32,766 nt of DNA from Candidatus Poribacteria bacterium (GTDB lineage Bacteria > Poribacteria > WGA-4E > WGA-3G). Shown in pieces: positions 16,835-26,635 of this stretch (its first letter is position 1; each line of letters starts with the position of its first letter). Location: positions 1 to 32,766 of the forward strand of contig JAJEDN010000059.1 of assembly GCA_022821495.1 (NCBI GenBank), in the 5' to 3' direction. Made by a program: the position numbers and the translations under genes. The notes under the pieces are model-generated. The model was not told the DNA's origin, ran no database searches, and worked only from the letters and a program-made list of their open reading frames with translations.

Positions 16835-19800
16835 ATGACGAAAAAATCTATCTATATCTATATTCTCGTGTCGTTCATAAATGCCCAATTTGTCTTTGCA
16901 CAGAGCAACTCAGACAACTTTTCTCAAATCACTTACACGCCGGGCGAACTGATTGTCCGCCTACGTCCGGATGTTCCGAGCAAGCAGCTTGACGCGTTGA
17001 GTAAAAAACTCGGTGCGGTATCTGTTTCACCTGTTTTTTCACCGACGACATCTGCCGGACAACATCCGCTGCTCCGCCGTAATTATCTGATTCAGTTTCC
17101 AGCAGCATGGGCATTAGAACCGTTGCGGCAACGGTATGCGAGACACCCTGCGATTGAAGCGGTTGAGATGAACCGTCTCAATCGACCTTGTGCCGAAATA
17201 GTACCGAACGACCCCAACTATGGCGAACAGTGGAATTTGGCTGTAATGAATATGCCACAAGCGTGGAATATTGAGCAAGGGACTCCAGCAGTAACAGTCG
17301 CTGTTGTAGACGGTGGTGTAGATATGCAGCATCCGGAATTTCGTTCGCAACTGTGGCAAAACGCTGGTGAGATTCCGAGAAATGGTATTGACGACGATGG
17401 AAACGGCTATGTTGACGACATTAATGGCTGGGATTTCAGTGATGCCCCTACCCTACCGGGTAGTGGGGATTGGACAGTGCGGGATAACGCACCTGAAGAT
17501 GAAATCGGACACGGGACGCACGTCTCCGGCATTATCGCTGCGGCAGCAAACAATGGTATTGGAATTGCGGGAATAGCATGGCGGTGTCGTCTCATGCCGT
17601 TGAGAGCCGATTTTAAATATGGGGGCGGTGGGTATCTCCAGAACGACGATGTTGCTGCGGCTATCGTTTACGCAGCAGATAATGGTGCCCAGGTGATTAA
17701 CATGAGTTGGGGAGATACAGTAAATGCCTTCATTATAGAAGACGCTATAGCGTATGCTCACGCCCGTGGATGTGTGCTGGTTGCTGCCGCTGGAAATAAC
17801 GGCGCAGTCGGATCGTGGTACCCTGCCGGGCTGAAAACTGTCATCTCTGTAGCAGGGATTGATGCGGAGCGGCAGCTGTACATTGATTCTAATTTCGGCG
17901 CAACAATTGATATAGCCGCTCCAGGGGACGAAATTCTTAGTACCGATTTGAACGGTAGATATCAAAAATCATCTGGCACCTCGATGGCAGCTGCGCATGT
18001 ATCTGGGGTCGCTGCTTTAGTTTTGTCAGCAAACCCGGATTATACTAATGCAGAGATTCAGGCAACCCTCATTCGCACTGCAGGCCCGCTTTTCATTAGT
18101 AATCTCGTTGGTGCCGGTTTGGTTGATGCGTCCGGCGCACTTACCGCTTCAACAGAACTGATCGCACAGATTGATGCACATCAGATGAAGGCACAGGGTC
18201 CAGAATCCAGCGATATTGAGAATATTGAGATTTTCGGTAGTGCAGGAGGGATTGGATTTACTGAGTATTGGTTGGAATATGGGATTGGTGAAGTGCCGGA
18301 TTTATGGTTTCCCTTGGAAACTGTGCAAACGAAACCGAAATTCAATATCTGCCTGTACAAATGGGACACCTCTGGCTTATCGGAGGGGCGATATACAGTG
18401 AGGATCAGTGTAAAATCGGAAAACGGCGACATCAAAAGAGACAGAACCGTTGTTGAAGTGGATCGGATTGTACCACGCATTTCTATGCATGAATCGCAGG
18501 CATGGTTTGTCGGAAATAACGTTGAATCAGTAGTGATGTGGCAGACGGATGAGGTATCTATTGGCGAGATAGAAATTTTTCAGCCAAACGGGAACGTCGT
18601 TAGAGCTGCCCGCTCAGATTCAGAGAATCTTCTTCATATCGTAAATTTGTCTGATTTAGGTATATCCGCTGGTGCCTATAGGTATCGTTTGTCCGTGGAA
18701 AATCGCGCAGGGGTGTTGTGGGTTGATGACAACAAGGGTGTATTGTATGAGATCGCGGTTCAAAACGCGCCGATTTATCCATTGCATCTCTCGGCAGGAA
18801 CATCAACGGCAGATGCGTTACACGCTGTAGACACACCTATGGATATAAATAGAAATGGAAGACTTGAGTTTATCACTGCGAAAATGGGTACAAATCTGGC
18901 ACAGATTATTGAGATAGCGGATGATGGCACATTCAGACCAATCTTCGCATTCCCTGAACCCTTCCTACCGCGGGCGGTCGTGGACACCGACAACGACGGA
19001 CTTATAGAGATATTGTGTAATTCTCCAGGAGTAACATTCTTATTGGAACAACCCACACAAGATAGGTTTCCAACGGAACGTATCTGGGAATCACAAGGGG
19101 ATTGGAGCATAGCAATCGTGGATGCAGATGACAAGCCTGAGATTTTCACTCGCGATGATACCACCAATTCTATTTCAGTGTACGAGGCAGATGGGGATAA
19201 CAACTATCGTCCTATCGCTACTCTTGAAAATCCGACGTTAGGCAACAATGGCATCCGTGCGAATGCTGCCACAAGTGATTTTGATAACGATGGACAGATG
19301 GAAATTTTAATAGGGGATAGTGACGGGGATCTATTTATGTACGAGACGATTAGCAACAATCAATATAGACAGACATGGACAGTTAAATTGCCTGAAGGCA
19401 GTCCTCAACTCTTTGCCGCTGGAGATATGGATGGTGATGGTAAGGCGGAGTTTGCTGTCTGTGCGATGTCAGGCACTGAGGTCGGTCCCATCGCACTTGA
19501 CATTCGGTATAACCACTGGCTTTTAACCATTTTCACGTCCGATGGTAATGATACTTACCGTCCCGTATGGACACAACGTATCCGTGATGTACGAAATGGT
19601 GGGAATGGGATGACGATTGCCGATGCGAACAACGACGGACGGAATGAATTATGCCTTATCCTTGCACCGAACTTTTACCTTGTGCAATATGATGGCATAG
19701 ATTATCGTCCGATCTGGCATCATGCTGCAACAAACACTTTCAGTCCGATTGTAGTAGATACTAATGGGGATGGTGAGAATGTTTTGTTGTTCAATAGCAA

Positions 19801-20695
19801 TAATGTCTTAACTGTCTTTGGAACACCTACATCTTTGAACTTACAATCAAGCGGTCCGCTGAATGTTCCGTGGAAAATTATCGCTAAGCCTGTTGGATCA
19901 ACATCCGTGCAGCTTTCATGGCAGTCAGTGCCAAACGCTGCAACATATACCCTCTATCGCGGCGAAACTGAAGATTCCCTGGAACAGATTCGAGAAGGGA
20001 TTCAGGGGACAGACTTTACAGATACAGGACTCACAACAGGACGAATTTACTGGTACACGCTTACGTCTCAGGATTCAAGCGGTAAATCTTCAGCACGATC
20101 TACACCTGTATCTGTTGTAGCAACGCAACGACCCCGACTACGAAATGCTGTGTATTCACCACCGAATCAACTGTCCTTGGCATTTGACAAACCGATGGGC
20201 ATTTCAGCTACGTACGCTGGACGCTACCGCTTGCACAAGCAGCAAGATATGGCAAGCGAGATAGAGAGTTACACCCCACGTTCAGTGATTCTTGATAAGA
20301 CAGGGCATCGGGTTGTTCTCACATTTCCTTCGACAGTCTTTCGGACGGGCAGCCGCTATCAAATTGAGGCATTACAACTTTCAGACATACACGGTGCTGA
20401 CCTCGAAGACGATGCAAGAATACTGACGATAACACTACCAGTCCCCGAATTAGGCGATATAATTGTCTATCCAAACCCCGCGAAATGTGATCAGGTTACG
20501 TTTGATAAACTGCCTGCGGGGATTCAGATTTATATCTACGATGTCAGTGGAAAGTGTATTGCGTCGTTCGCTAAGACAGAACGGGAAAGGGATAAAAAAG
20601 TTTGGGATGTATCAGGTATCAGTAGCGGTATTTATATTTACGTGCTTTCGTCTGAAAAGGATCGGCGTGTTGGGAAACTTACGATTATTCGTTGA
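16835..20695 (+). CDS. Secreted subtilisin-like serine protease with FG-GAP propeller, FN3 and Por-type C-terminal domain
   Basis: A 1286-residue secreted protein. A signal peptide (about 1-22, ending FVFAQ) and propeptide precede an S8 peptidase domain (about 150-430) with an intact triad D159 (VAVVDGG), H226 (GHGTHVSG), S383 (GTSMAAAH) and oxyanion N321. An Ig-like region (about 455-640) follows. Seven calcium-type DxDxDG-like motifs (near 670, 717, 763, 815, 864, 930 and 975) indicate a seven-bladed FG-GAP/VCBS propeller, as in integrin alpha. A fibronectin III domain (1010-1098) and an SbsA-like Ig domain come next. The last 78 residues (VYPNP ... GIYIYVL ... GKLTIIR) resemble a type IX secretion sorting or FlgD-like Ig domain. 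GGAGG lies an unusual 25 nt upstream of the ATG. Confidence 0.93.
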   Translation: MTKKSIYIYILVSFINAQFVFAQSNSDNFSQITYTPGELIVRLRPDVPSKQLDALSKKLGAVSVSPVFSPTTSAGQHPLLRRNYLIQFPAAWALEPLRQRYARHPAIEAVEMNRLNRPCAEIVPNDPNYGEQWNLAVMNMPQAWNIEQGTPAVTVAVVDGGVDMQHPEFRSQLWQNAGEIPRNGIDDDGNGYVDDINGWDFSDAPTLPGSGDWTVRDNAPEDEIGHGTHVSGIIAAAANNGIGIAGIAWRCRLMPLRADFKYGGGGYLQNDDVAAAIVYAADNGAQVINMSWGDTVNAFIIEDAIAYAHARGCVLVAAAGNNGAVGSWYPAGLKTVISVAGIDAERQLYIDSNFGATIDIAAPGDEILSTDLNGRYQKSSGTSMAAAHVSGVAALVLSANPDYTNAEIQATLIRTAGPLFISNLVGAGLVDASGALTASTELIAQIDAHQMKAQGPESSDIENIEIFGSAGGIGFTEYWLEYGIGEVPDLWFPLETVQTKPKFNICLYKWDTSGLSEGRYTVRISVKSENGDIKRDRTVVEVDRIVPRISMHESQAWFVGNNVESVVMWQTDEVSIGEIEIFQPNGNVVRAARSDSENLLHIVNLSDLGISAGAYRYRLSVENRAGVLWVDDNKGVLYEIAVQNAPIYPLHLSAGTSTADALHAVDTPMDINRNGRLEFITAKMGTNLAQIIEIADDGTFRPIFAFPEPFLPRAVVDTDNDGLIEILCNSPGVTFLLEQPTQDRFPTERIWESQGDWSIAIVDADDKPEIFTRDDTTNSISVYEADGDNNYRPIATLENPTLGNNGIRANAATSDFDNDGQMEILIGDSDGDLFMYETISNNQYRQTWTVKLPEGSPQLFAAGDMDGDGKAEFAVCAMSGTEVGPIALDIRYNHWLLTIFTSDGNDTYRPVWTQRIRDVRNGGNGMTIADANNDGRNELCLILAPNFYLVQYDGIDYRPIWHHAATNTFSPIVVDTNGDGENVLLFNSNNVLTVFGTPTSLNLQSSGPLNVPWKIIAKPVGSTSVQLSWQSVPNAATYTLYRGETEDSLEQIREGIQGTDFTDTGLTTGRIYWYTLTSQDSSGKSSARSTPVSVVATQRPRLRNAVYSPPNQLSLAFDKPMGISATYAGRYRLHKQQDMASEIESYTPRSVILDKTGHRVVLTFPSTVFRTGSRYQIEALQLSDIHGADLEDDARILTITLPVPELGDIIVYPNPAKCDQVTFDKLPAGIQIYIYDVSGKCIASFAKTERERDKKVWDVSGISSGIYIYVLSSEKDRRVGKLTIIR

Positions 20696-20710
20696 AATCC
20701 TGCGTTGTCG

Positions 20711-22633
20711 CTACTCACCAGTTTTGAAAGACACGAAGGAAGGTTTGAGTTTGAATACGTTACGGATCGCTTTTACCGCTTTTTTCCGATCATTGACTTC
20801 AAGTGCGACTTGTGCGAGATGGTAGTGCGGTTCAATAGCATCTTTTTGAAGATCAATAGCCCGTTCTAAGGTTTTGATCGCCTTATTCACCTGTCCCCGC
20901 TTTGACAGAATCCAGCCCAAGGTATCATGATATGTGGCTACATCTGGATTCAGTGTAACTGCCGTATATGCCAATGCCTCAGCGAGTCTCAGTTTTTGAG
21001 AAGTTGTCGGATTCCCGAGCTCTGCTGCTAACAGCTGTTGGTGGTTGTCCGCATAGAGGCGAGCGAGGTTATTGTAGGCTTCCCCGTACTTTGGCGCGAT
21101 ACGTATTGCCTGCCTATAAGCGCGCTGGGCATCTAACACACGTCCAAGTTTTGCATACGCCATGCCAAGGATATTATAGGTTTCGTAGTCGCGCGCAATC
21201 TGTTCCTCGACCGAAGTGAGCGGGTATACATCCGAAAGCGAGGCTTCAGCCGCAAACACATCAGGTGTTCCGTTATTCCGTGCCTCTAAAAATAGTTCAT
21301 ACGCCTCAACGGCAAGGGCGTATTGCCCTTCCTTGAAGTATGCAAATCCGAGTTTCCTATAGAAACTAACAGGCAGCACGTCAAGCCTACGGCTCAATTC
21401 ATAAGAACTAATAGCTTTTCTATAAAGACCTTCTTGAATGTAGAAGTCCCCTTCAGCCAAGGATCGTTTTACGAGTTCCGGCAGTTCATCAACCGAAAGA
21501 CCGATAGGGAAGAGTGGATTTGCTTCTGCTCTGAAGTGCTTTTGATGTTGTATGAAACCGACGACTGCAGCAATGAGCACAGCCCACAATATTAGATATG
21601 CGCGCGTTCGGGATACCCATTGTTTAGAGAAATATTTGCTTGGGTGCAGCAGTGTGAGAAAGAAATTGGCATGTGTTGGTTCAAGTGAAGTTTCCTTTGG
21701 ATGATACGGCACAGTCTCGGCATTAGGCACCAATATAGGCAGGTTAACAGAGGAACCAGCAAGTCGCGGCGATTGTGCTATTGTTTCCGATAAATCCTTT
21801 ATATCCGTATTTTCTTCTGGTTGTGGTGATTCCGCATCAGCTGCGACTGTCTCCGTCCCTTCTCCTTCATCTATAGTTTCAACTGACGCTTCAGCAAACT
21901 GCGTATCATCTATGGCTTCAACTGTGTCTTCGGAGTCCGTTGGAACCGTTTCATCCGGATCGGTAAGCAAATTCGTGACGATGTCTTCTGTTTCTGTAGG
22001 CTCGGTTTCATTTATAATTTCACCAGATTGATCAGTAGGTTGGACACTGTTTTCTGTTTCAGTCGGTTTTTCCGGGACAGTTGCAGTATCGATAGTATCT
22101 TGCGTTGGATCGGTGAGCGGATTTGCAGAGGTTAATTCTATAGAAATGCTCGGTCGTTTGTCAATTGATGCTTCATTTGTTGCGGTTTCTTCTGTTTTTT
22201 CTATAGGTGTATGGTTAGATGCGTCTACCTGAGCAGTATCATCGGCGTGGCGTTCTTGGATTCGGGCGATACTTTTCTTGATTTCTATCCGTGTGAGCAT
22301 AGAATCAACATTAGAAAGTGATTCAAGTACAGGCAGCACACTGGGGGATCCCAATTCACTGACCGCTTCAAGCATTGCCCAAAGCGTTATATCATTCGAC
22401 TCTGTTTGCAGCGCGTGGAGCAGCGGTTCTATTGCACTTGTGGCCTCCAAATCCTGAAGTGCTTTCGCCGCCTCGCGCCGTATTACTGCGTCAGAGTCGT
22501 TGAGTGCCTCAACCAGAAATTTTACGCCCTGTGAACCGTATTGCGCGACAATCCCAACGATAGCAGTGCTTCGCACAAGGTTCGGCTGCGTCGTATCTGT
22601 TAAATTCTGGAGGAGTTGTTCAAAAGATAACAT
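20711..22633 (-). CDS. HEAT-repeat / transmembrane / TPR-repeat protein
   Basis: A 640-residue single-pass membrane protein of unknown function. Residues 5-130 hold about four HEAT-like repeats (VIRREAAKALQDLEATSAIEP). Residues 140-310 are a long Thr/Glu/Asp-rich low-complexity linker. A transmembrane helix lies at about 344-361 (LILWAVLIAAVVGF). The C-terminal part (about 395-636) has TPR repeats (FYRKLGFAYFKEGQYALAVEAYELFLEA; AYNNLARLYA; TYHDTLGWILSKRGQVNKAIKTLERAI). HEAT and TPR domains would thus face opposite sides of the membrane; with a basic cluster near 339-344 the HEAT part is probably cytoplasmic and the TPR part periplasmic. No clear ribosome site precedes the ATG. Convergent with the subtilase, gap 15 bp. 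Confidence 0.85.
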   Translation of the reverse strand: MLSFEQLLQNLTDTTQPNLVRSTAIVGIVAQYGSQGVKFLVEALNDSDAVIRREAAKALQDLEATSAIEPLLHALQTESNDITLWAMLEAVSELGSPSVLPVLESLSNVDSMLTRIEIKKSIARIQERHADDTAQVDASNHTPIEKTEETATNEASIDKRPSISIELTSANPLTDPTQDTIDTATVPEKPTETENSVQPTDQSGEIINETEPTETEDIVTNLLTDPDETVPTDSEDTVEAIDDTQFAEASVETIDEGEGTETVAADAESPQPEENTDIKDLSETIAQSPRLAGSSVNLPILVPNAETVPYHPKETSLEPTHANFFLTLLHPSKYFSKQWVSRTRAYLILWAVLIAAVVGFIQHQKHFRAEANPLFPIGLSVDELPELVKRSLAEGDFYIQEGLYRKAISSYELSRRLDVLPVSFYRKLGFAYFKEGQYALAVEAYELFLEARNNGTPDVFAAEASLSDVYPLTSVEEQIARDYETYNILGMAYAKLGRVLDAQRAYRQAIRIAPKYGEAYNNLARLYADNHQQLLAAELGNPTTSQKLRLAEALAYTAVTLNPDVATYHDTLGWILSKRGQVNKAIKTLERAIDLQKDAIEPHYHLAQVALEVNDRKKAVKAIRNVFKLKPSFVSFKTGE

Positions 22634-22862
22634 ATCTATTTTTTCATGAGATTTAATTATTCACACCAGTAATGCTTTGAAACACATGTGTGCCTCGAAC
22701 TCAAGGTATTCAAAATTTTGTTGACTTCACTTAATATACTACGCCTTTTAACAGAACGACTTTTATGGGATGTGGTTTCAAATCTTCGTAGCACGGTAGG
22801 CGCATGGAGTGTATAGAAACCGTAAAGATGAAGGATATTTATCAGTTTTCAGAAAAGTCCGC

Positions 22863-22891
22863 TTGACATTTCGCAGAAAAGCCTGTATTAT
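22863..22891 (+). promoter_or_regulatory. Sigma70-like promoter of the solute-binding-protein operon
   Basis: TTGACA (22863-22868), a 17-nt spacer and TATTAT (22886-22891), the same boxes as at the ferredoxin gene. The leader to the ATG at 22925 is about 27 nt, with CGGAG as ribosome site. Confidence 0.7.
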
Positions 22892-22924
22892 GGAATATAT
22901 TTTTACTACACATCGGAGAAATTT

Positions 22925-24517
22925 ATGCAAAAGAGATTTTACGCACAGGTCTTCTTACTCATCATTCTGGTCCTACCCTTTGTAATGCTTTCAGCGGCGT
23001 TTGCGGATTCTCACCTAAAACGCGGTGGCACCCTAATTTTTGGGCGTGGTGGAGACTCTGTCGGATTGGATCCAGCACTTGAAGAAGATGGGGAATCTTT
23101 CAAAGTTTGCGATAACATCTACGATACACTCGTTGAATACAAAGATGGCAGCACTGAAATTGAACCGGGTCTCGCTACAAGTTGGGAAAGTTCAGCAGAT
23201 GGTTTGACCTGGACGTTTCACTTGCGACAAGGTGTAACCTTCCATGATGGCACCCCTTTCAATGCCGAAGCCGTTCTTTTTTCGCTTAACCGACAACACG
23301 ATGACACACATCCGTTTCATAACGTTGGCGGCAGCTATATTTATTGGATAGCCACCGGTTTGGCTGAGATCGTGGACACAATTACTGCTACTGATGAATT
23401 TACTGTCCAGATTCGTCTTAAGACGGCTTATGCGCCGTTTATTTACACGATTGCTATAACGCCTTTTTCTATCGTCAGCCCAACAGCAGTGCAAAAATGG
23501 GGTGACGAGTTTTCCAACAATCCAGTTGGCACAGGACCTTTCAAATTTGTGAGGTGGGACAGGAAAGATAAAATCGTGCTTGAGGCGAACGAGGCTTATT
23601 GGGGCGGACGTCCGATGTTAGACAGGGTTATCTTCCGCTCTATTCCTGACAACTCGGTACGTCTCATTGAACTTCAGCAAGGTAGCCTCCATGCGATGGA
23701 GTTTCCGAACCCGGACGATCTGCAACAGATTCGAGATGATGCGTCACTTGAATTGCTATCACAACCCGGGATGAGCATCGGTTATTTGGCAATGAACATG
23801 GACAAGCCGCCATTTGACAATCTCAAAGTCCGACTCGCTATCAATCACGCGATTAACAAATCTGCGATTATTGAACACTTGTATCAAGGTTTGGGGATCC
23901 CCGCGAAAAATCCGATTCCACCGACACTTTGGAGCTATAATGATTCGATTGAGGCTTACGCCTACGATCCTGAACTGTCAAAGCGGCTTCTTGCAGAGGC
24001 AGGTTACCCTGATGGCTTTGAGACGACACTCTGGGCACTGCCAGTGCCGCGTCCGTATATCCCCGACGGACGCGCCCTTGCGGAAGTTCTGCAATCTGAG
24101 TTCCGAAACATCGGAATTGAGACGAAAATCGTGACCTACGATTGGGGCACTTACCTTGAGAAAACAAAGAATGGCGAGCACGATATGGCAATGTTAGGAT
24201 GGAGTGCGGATCTCGGCGATCCAGATAACTTCCTCTATTTTCTTTTAAGTAAATCGTCAGCGGAGAAACCTGCTGGTAACATTGCATTTTATCGGAGCGA
24301 TGAGATGCAAAATGTCTTAGAGCAGGCAAGAGCGACTACAGATCGAGAAAAACGGATCTCGCTCTATCAAGAAGCACAGCAGATTTTCCACAAAGATGTG
24401 CCGTGGGTGCCGTTGGCACACGCCAAACAGATTTTAGTCATCAACAAAAAGGTTAAAGATCTTAAACTCCATCCTTTGAAGTGGCGGTACTTCCGGCACA
24501 TTTGGATTGAAAAATAA
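22925..24517 (+). CDS. ABC transporter substrate-binding protein, family 5 (DppA/OppA-like)
   Basis: A 530-residue periplasmic or lipid-anchored binding protein for uptake of peptides, nickel or other solutes. The signal peptide ends near AAFADS; there is no lipobox Cys. The family hallmarks are GGTLIFGRGGDSVGLDPALEED at the start, GLATSWESSADGLTWTFHLRQGVTFHDGTPFNA, and VGTGPFKFVRW, followed by the C-terminal ENGEHDMAMLGWSADLGDPDNFLY-like pattern. No permease or ATPase gene follows, so partners are elsewhere. It starts an operon with the dehydrogenase (19 bp gap) and PhyH protein (16 bp gap), which suggests the imported compound is a substrate of those enzymes. The peptide versus non-peptide question is open. 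Confidence 0.93.
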   Translation: MQKRFYAQVFLLIILVLPFVMLSAAFADSHLKRGGTLIFGRGGDSVGLDPALEEDGESFKVCDNIYDTLVEYKDGSTEIEPGLATSWESSADGLTWTFHLRQGVTFHDGTPFNAEAVLFSLNRQHDDTHPFHNVGGSYIYWIATGLAEIVDTITATDEFTVQIRLKTAYAPFIYTIAITPFSIVSPTAVQKWGDEFSNNPVGTGPFKFVRWDRKDKIVLEANEAYWGGRPMLDRVIFRSIPDNSVRLIELQQGSLHAMEFPNPDDLQQIRDDASLELLSQPGMSIGYLAMNMDKPPFDNLKVRLAINHAINKSAIIEHLYQGLGIPAKNPIPPTLWSYNDSIEAYAYDPELSKRLLAEAGYPDGFETTLWALPVPRPYIPDGRALAEVLQSEFRNIGIETKIVTYDWGTYLEKTKNGEHDMAMLGWSADLGDPDNFLYFLLSKSSAEKPAGNIAFYRSDEMQNVLEQARATTDREKRISLYQEAQQIFHKDVPWVPLAHAKQILVINKKVKDLKLHPLKWRYFRHIWIEK

Positions 24518-24536
24518 GCATTAAATAGGAATAGTA

Positions 24537-25562
24537 ATGAACAAATCTGTATTTCGCGTAGGTGTTACACGGGACTTTTTGGGACCCGATGGCACCTGCG
24601 ATTTAGACGACATTGCCGGCCCGCTTTTTGACGGTGCCGGTCTACAGTGGGAATATATTTCAGAAAACACACCGGTGTTACAGGCAACACAGGTACAAGA
24701 TTATGATGCGCTCTTAGTATTGGGCGCGGGCATCACAGCGGAGACGTTGACGGGTGCTGATAGATTGAAAGTCATTGCTCGCTTCGGTGTGGGATATGAT
24801 AAGGTGGACGTGGAAGCCTGTACCGAAAATGGCGTGCTGCTGACGATCGCACCGGATGGCGTTCGTCGTCCGGTTGCTACTTCCATCATGACTTTTGTCT
24901 TGTCATTGAGCCATCAGTTGCTGATAAAAGATCGACTTACCCGTTCAGGTGGATGGAGAAATACCCAAAACTATAGAGGGATGGGGTTGGTAGGCAGGAC
25001 ATTGGGACTGGTTGGTATGGGTAATATCGGAAAAGAGGCGTTCAAACTGGCAAAACCTTTTGGAATGCGCCATATCACCTCCGATCCGTACGTCACACCG
25101 GCTGAGGCAGCAGAAGTCGGGGTAGAACTTGTTGACTTGGACACCTTGATGCGAACCGCTGATTTTGTCTGTGTCTGTTGTCCACTCAATGAAGAGACGC
25201 GTGGTCTTGTTGATGCGAGACGTATCGGGCTGATGAAGCCGACAGCCTACCTGATTAACACAGCGCGCGGTCCCATCGTTGACCAAAAGGCACTTACAGA
25301 AGCGCTTCAAAATCGACGGATTCAAGGGGCTGGACTCGATGTCTTTGAGCAAGAACCGATTCGCGATGACGATCCGCTCTTAAGTCTGGACAACGTTATC
25401 GCCACGCCGCACAGCATCTGCTGGACAGATGAGTGTTTCGACGGCAATGCTAAGAGCGCGTGCGGCAGCATTATTGATGTGGCTTCTGGGAAAATGCCAC
25501 CCTGGATTGTGAATCGGGAGGTCATAGATAGCCCGAAACTGCGACAGAAGTTAGCGCGATGA
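24537..25562 (+). CDS. D-isomer-specific 2-hydroxyacid dehydrogenase
   Basis: A 341-residue NAD(P)-dependent dehydrogenase related to phosphoglycerate dehydrogenase (SerA) and glyoxylate/hydroxypyruvate reductase. The Rossmann motif is GLVGMGNIG (157-165). Catalytic residues are R244 (NTARGPIVD), E273 (DVFEQEP) and H292 (TPHSICW). It lacks the C-terminal ACT domain of many SerA enzymes, and there are no serine-pathway genes around. The substrate is therefore unclear; the operon points to catabolism of an imported hydroxyacid or derivative. TAGGAAT precedes the ATG. Confidence 0.93.
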   Translation: MNKSVFRVGVTRDFLGPDGTCDLDDIAGPLFDGAGLQWEYISENTPVLQATQVQDYDALLVLGAGITAETLTGADRLKVIARFGVGYDKVDVEACTENGVLLTIAPDGVRRPVATSIMTFVLSLSHQLLIKDRLTRSGGWRNTQNYRGMGLVGRTLGLVGMGNIGKEAFKLAKPFGMRHITSDPYVTPAEAAEVGVELVDLDTLMRTADFVCVCCPLNEETRGLVDARRIGLMKPTAYLINTARGPIVDQKALTEALQNRRIQGAGLDVFEQEPIRDDDPLLSLDNVIATPHSICWTDECFDGNAKSACGSIIDVASGKMPPWIVNREVIDSPKLRQKLAR

Positions 25563-25578
25563 AACAAGGAGGGACATC

Positions 25579-26373
25579 ATGCTTACAGAACAGCAAATCA
25601 AGCACTTCCACACCTTCGGATTCCTAATTTTTCGGCAGTTAATCAACCCAGACGAACTAAACACCATACACAAAGAGTTTGAAGCGGCGATGGAGACAGC
25701 GTATCGTCACGCGCCATTTGATGGCACACACCGACATTGGCTGCCGATGCTGGGACCTGAAACGCCATTTTTTACGCATCTGCCAGAAGATCCAAGGTTC
25801 TGTGAAGTAGCAGAGCAGCTTTACGGGGATGACGTATTTCTCGTTGTCTCGGATGCGAACCGTTATGTCGGTAACACCAATTGGCATCCGGACCACAGTG
25901 CCGATTTAACCCAAGACTGCTATGGCGTGAAATTCGCATATTACCTTGAACCCGTTGACGCTGAAAGTGGTGCGTTGCGACTGATTCCGGGTTCTCACAA
26001 GAACCCGCTGCACGATGATCTACGTGAAAATTTAAAGGCATTGGGATCAGAGATTTGTGATGTGCCGAGTTACGTTTGTAACTCAGAACCGGGGGATGTA
26101 GTCGCTTTTGATATGCGTTGCTGGCACGCCAGCTGGGGCGGCGACGATGATCGCCGAATGTGCACTGTGGTTTATTATAACAACCCGAAGACTCCTGAAG
26201 AGGAAGCTGCCACACGCAATCGCGCGCGGAGCAACGCGAAGAGTCCCGAACATTTTAACCGACCAGGCACCTCACTCTACGATCCCCATTGGGTTGAAAA
26301 CCCAGCGGGCAATGAAAGGCGACAACGGTGGATTAATCGGTTAGGTGAATTGGGGTTTTTGGATCCCGTTTAA
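25579..26373 (+). CDS. Phytanoyl-CoA dioxygenase (PhyH) family Fe(II)/2-oxoglutarate oxygenase
   Basis: A 264-residue non-heme iron oxygenase. The facial triad is H103-x-D105 (WHPDH) and H183 (RCWHASW), with R192/R193 likely contacting 2-oxoglutarate. Typical flanking phrases are YYLEPVDAESGALRLIPGSH and PGDVVAFDMRCWHAS. This large family hydroxylates many small molecules, so phytanoyl-CoA itself is not implied. The ATG has AAGGAGG 7 nt upstream, and the gene follows the dehydrogenase by 16 bp, so both are very likely co-transcribed. Confidence 0.92.
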   Translation: MLTEQQIKHFHTFGFLIFRQLINPDELNTIHKEFEAAMETAYRHAPFDGTHRHWLPMLGPETPFFTHLPEDPRFCEVAEQLYGDDVFLVVSDANRYVGNTNWHPDHSADLTQDCYGVKFAYYLEPVDAESGALRLIPGSHKNPLHDDLRENLKALGSEICDVPSYVCNSEPGDVVAFDMRCWHASWGGDDDRRMCTVVYYNNPKTPEEEAATRNRARSNAKSPEHFNRPGTSLYDPHWVENPAGNERRQRWINRLGELGFLDPV

Positions 26374-26635
26374 ATTTAGAGTCATCTAACTTTCCCTTAA
26401 TGTTAATGTTTGAAACTATTGGGTTAACCTATAGTTGTAGTAGATTGCGCTGCCTACCCTCCACAACGTCACCTTATCTTTTTAAGCAGTCGATGCTGCT
26501 TTCCGCAAAACACGCCTATCCATTCACTTGCAGAATTATGCAACCTTTCTTGCTCAGTTCGCGTCACGTAGGTTAAAAATCAGATAAATACTGAGATTTG
26601 AGATTCAAGCTTAACGGCAATAGCAAGAGGATCTG
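26374..26635. other. Intergenic region upstream of the sigma-factor gene
   Basis: A 262-bp gap with no convincing gene. An AGCAG/CTGCT hairpin (near 26486-26501) could end transcription of the PhyH operon, but no clear T-run follows. No sigma70 promoter of quality is visible, so the sigma factor may use another promoter type. Confidence 0.35.
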
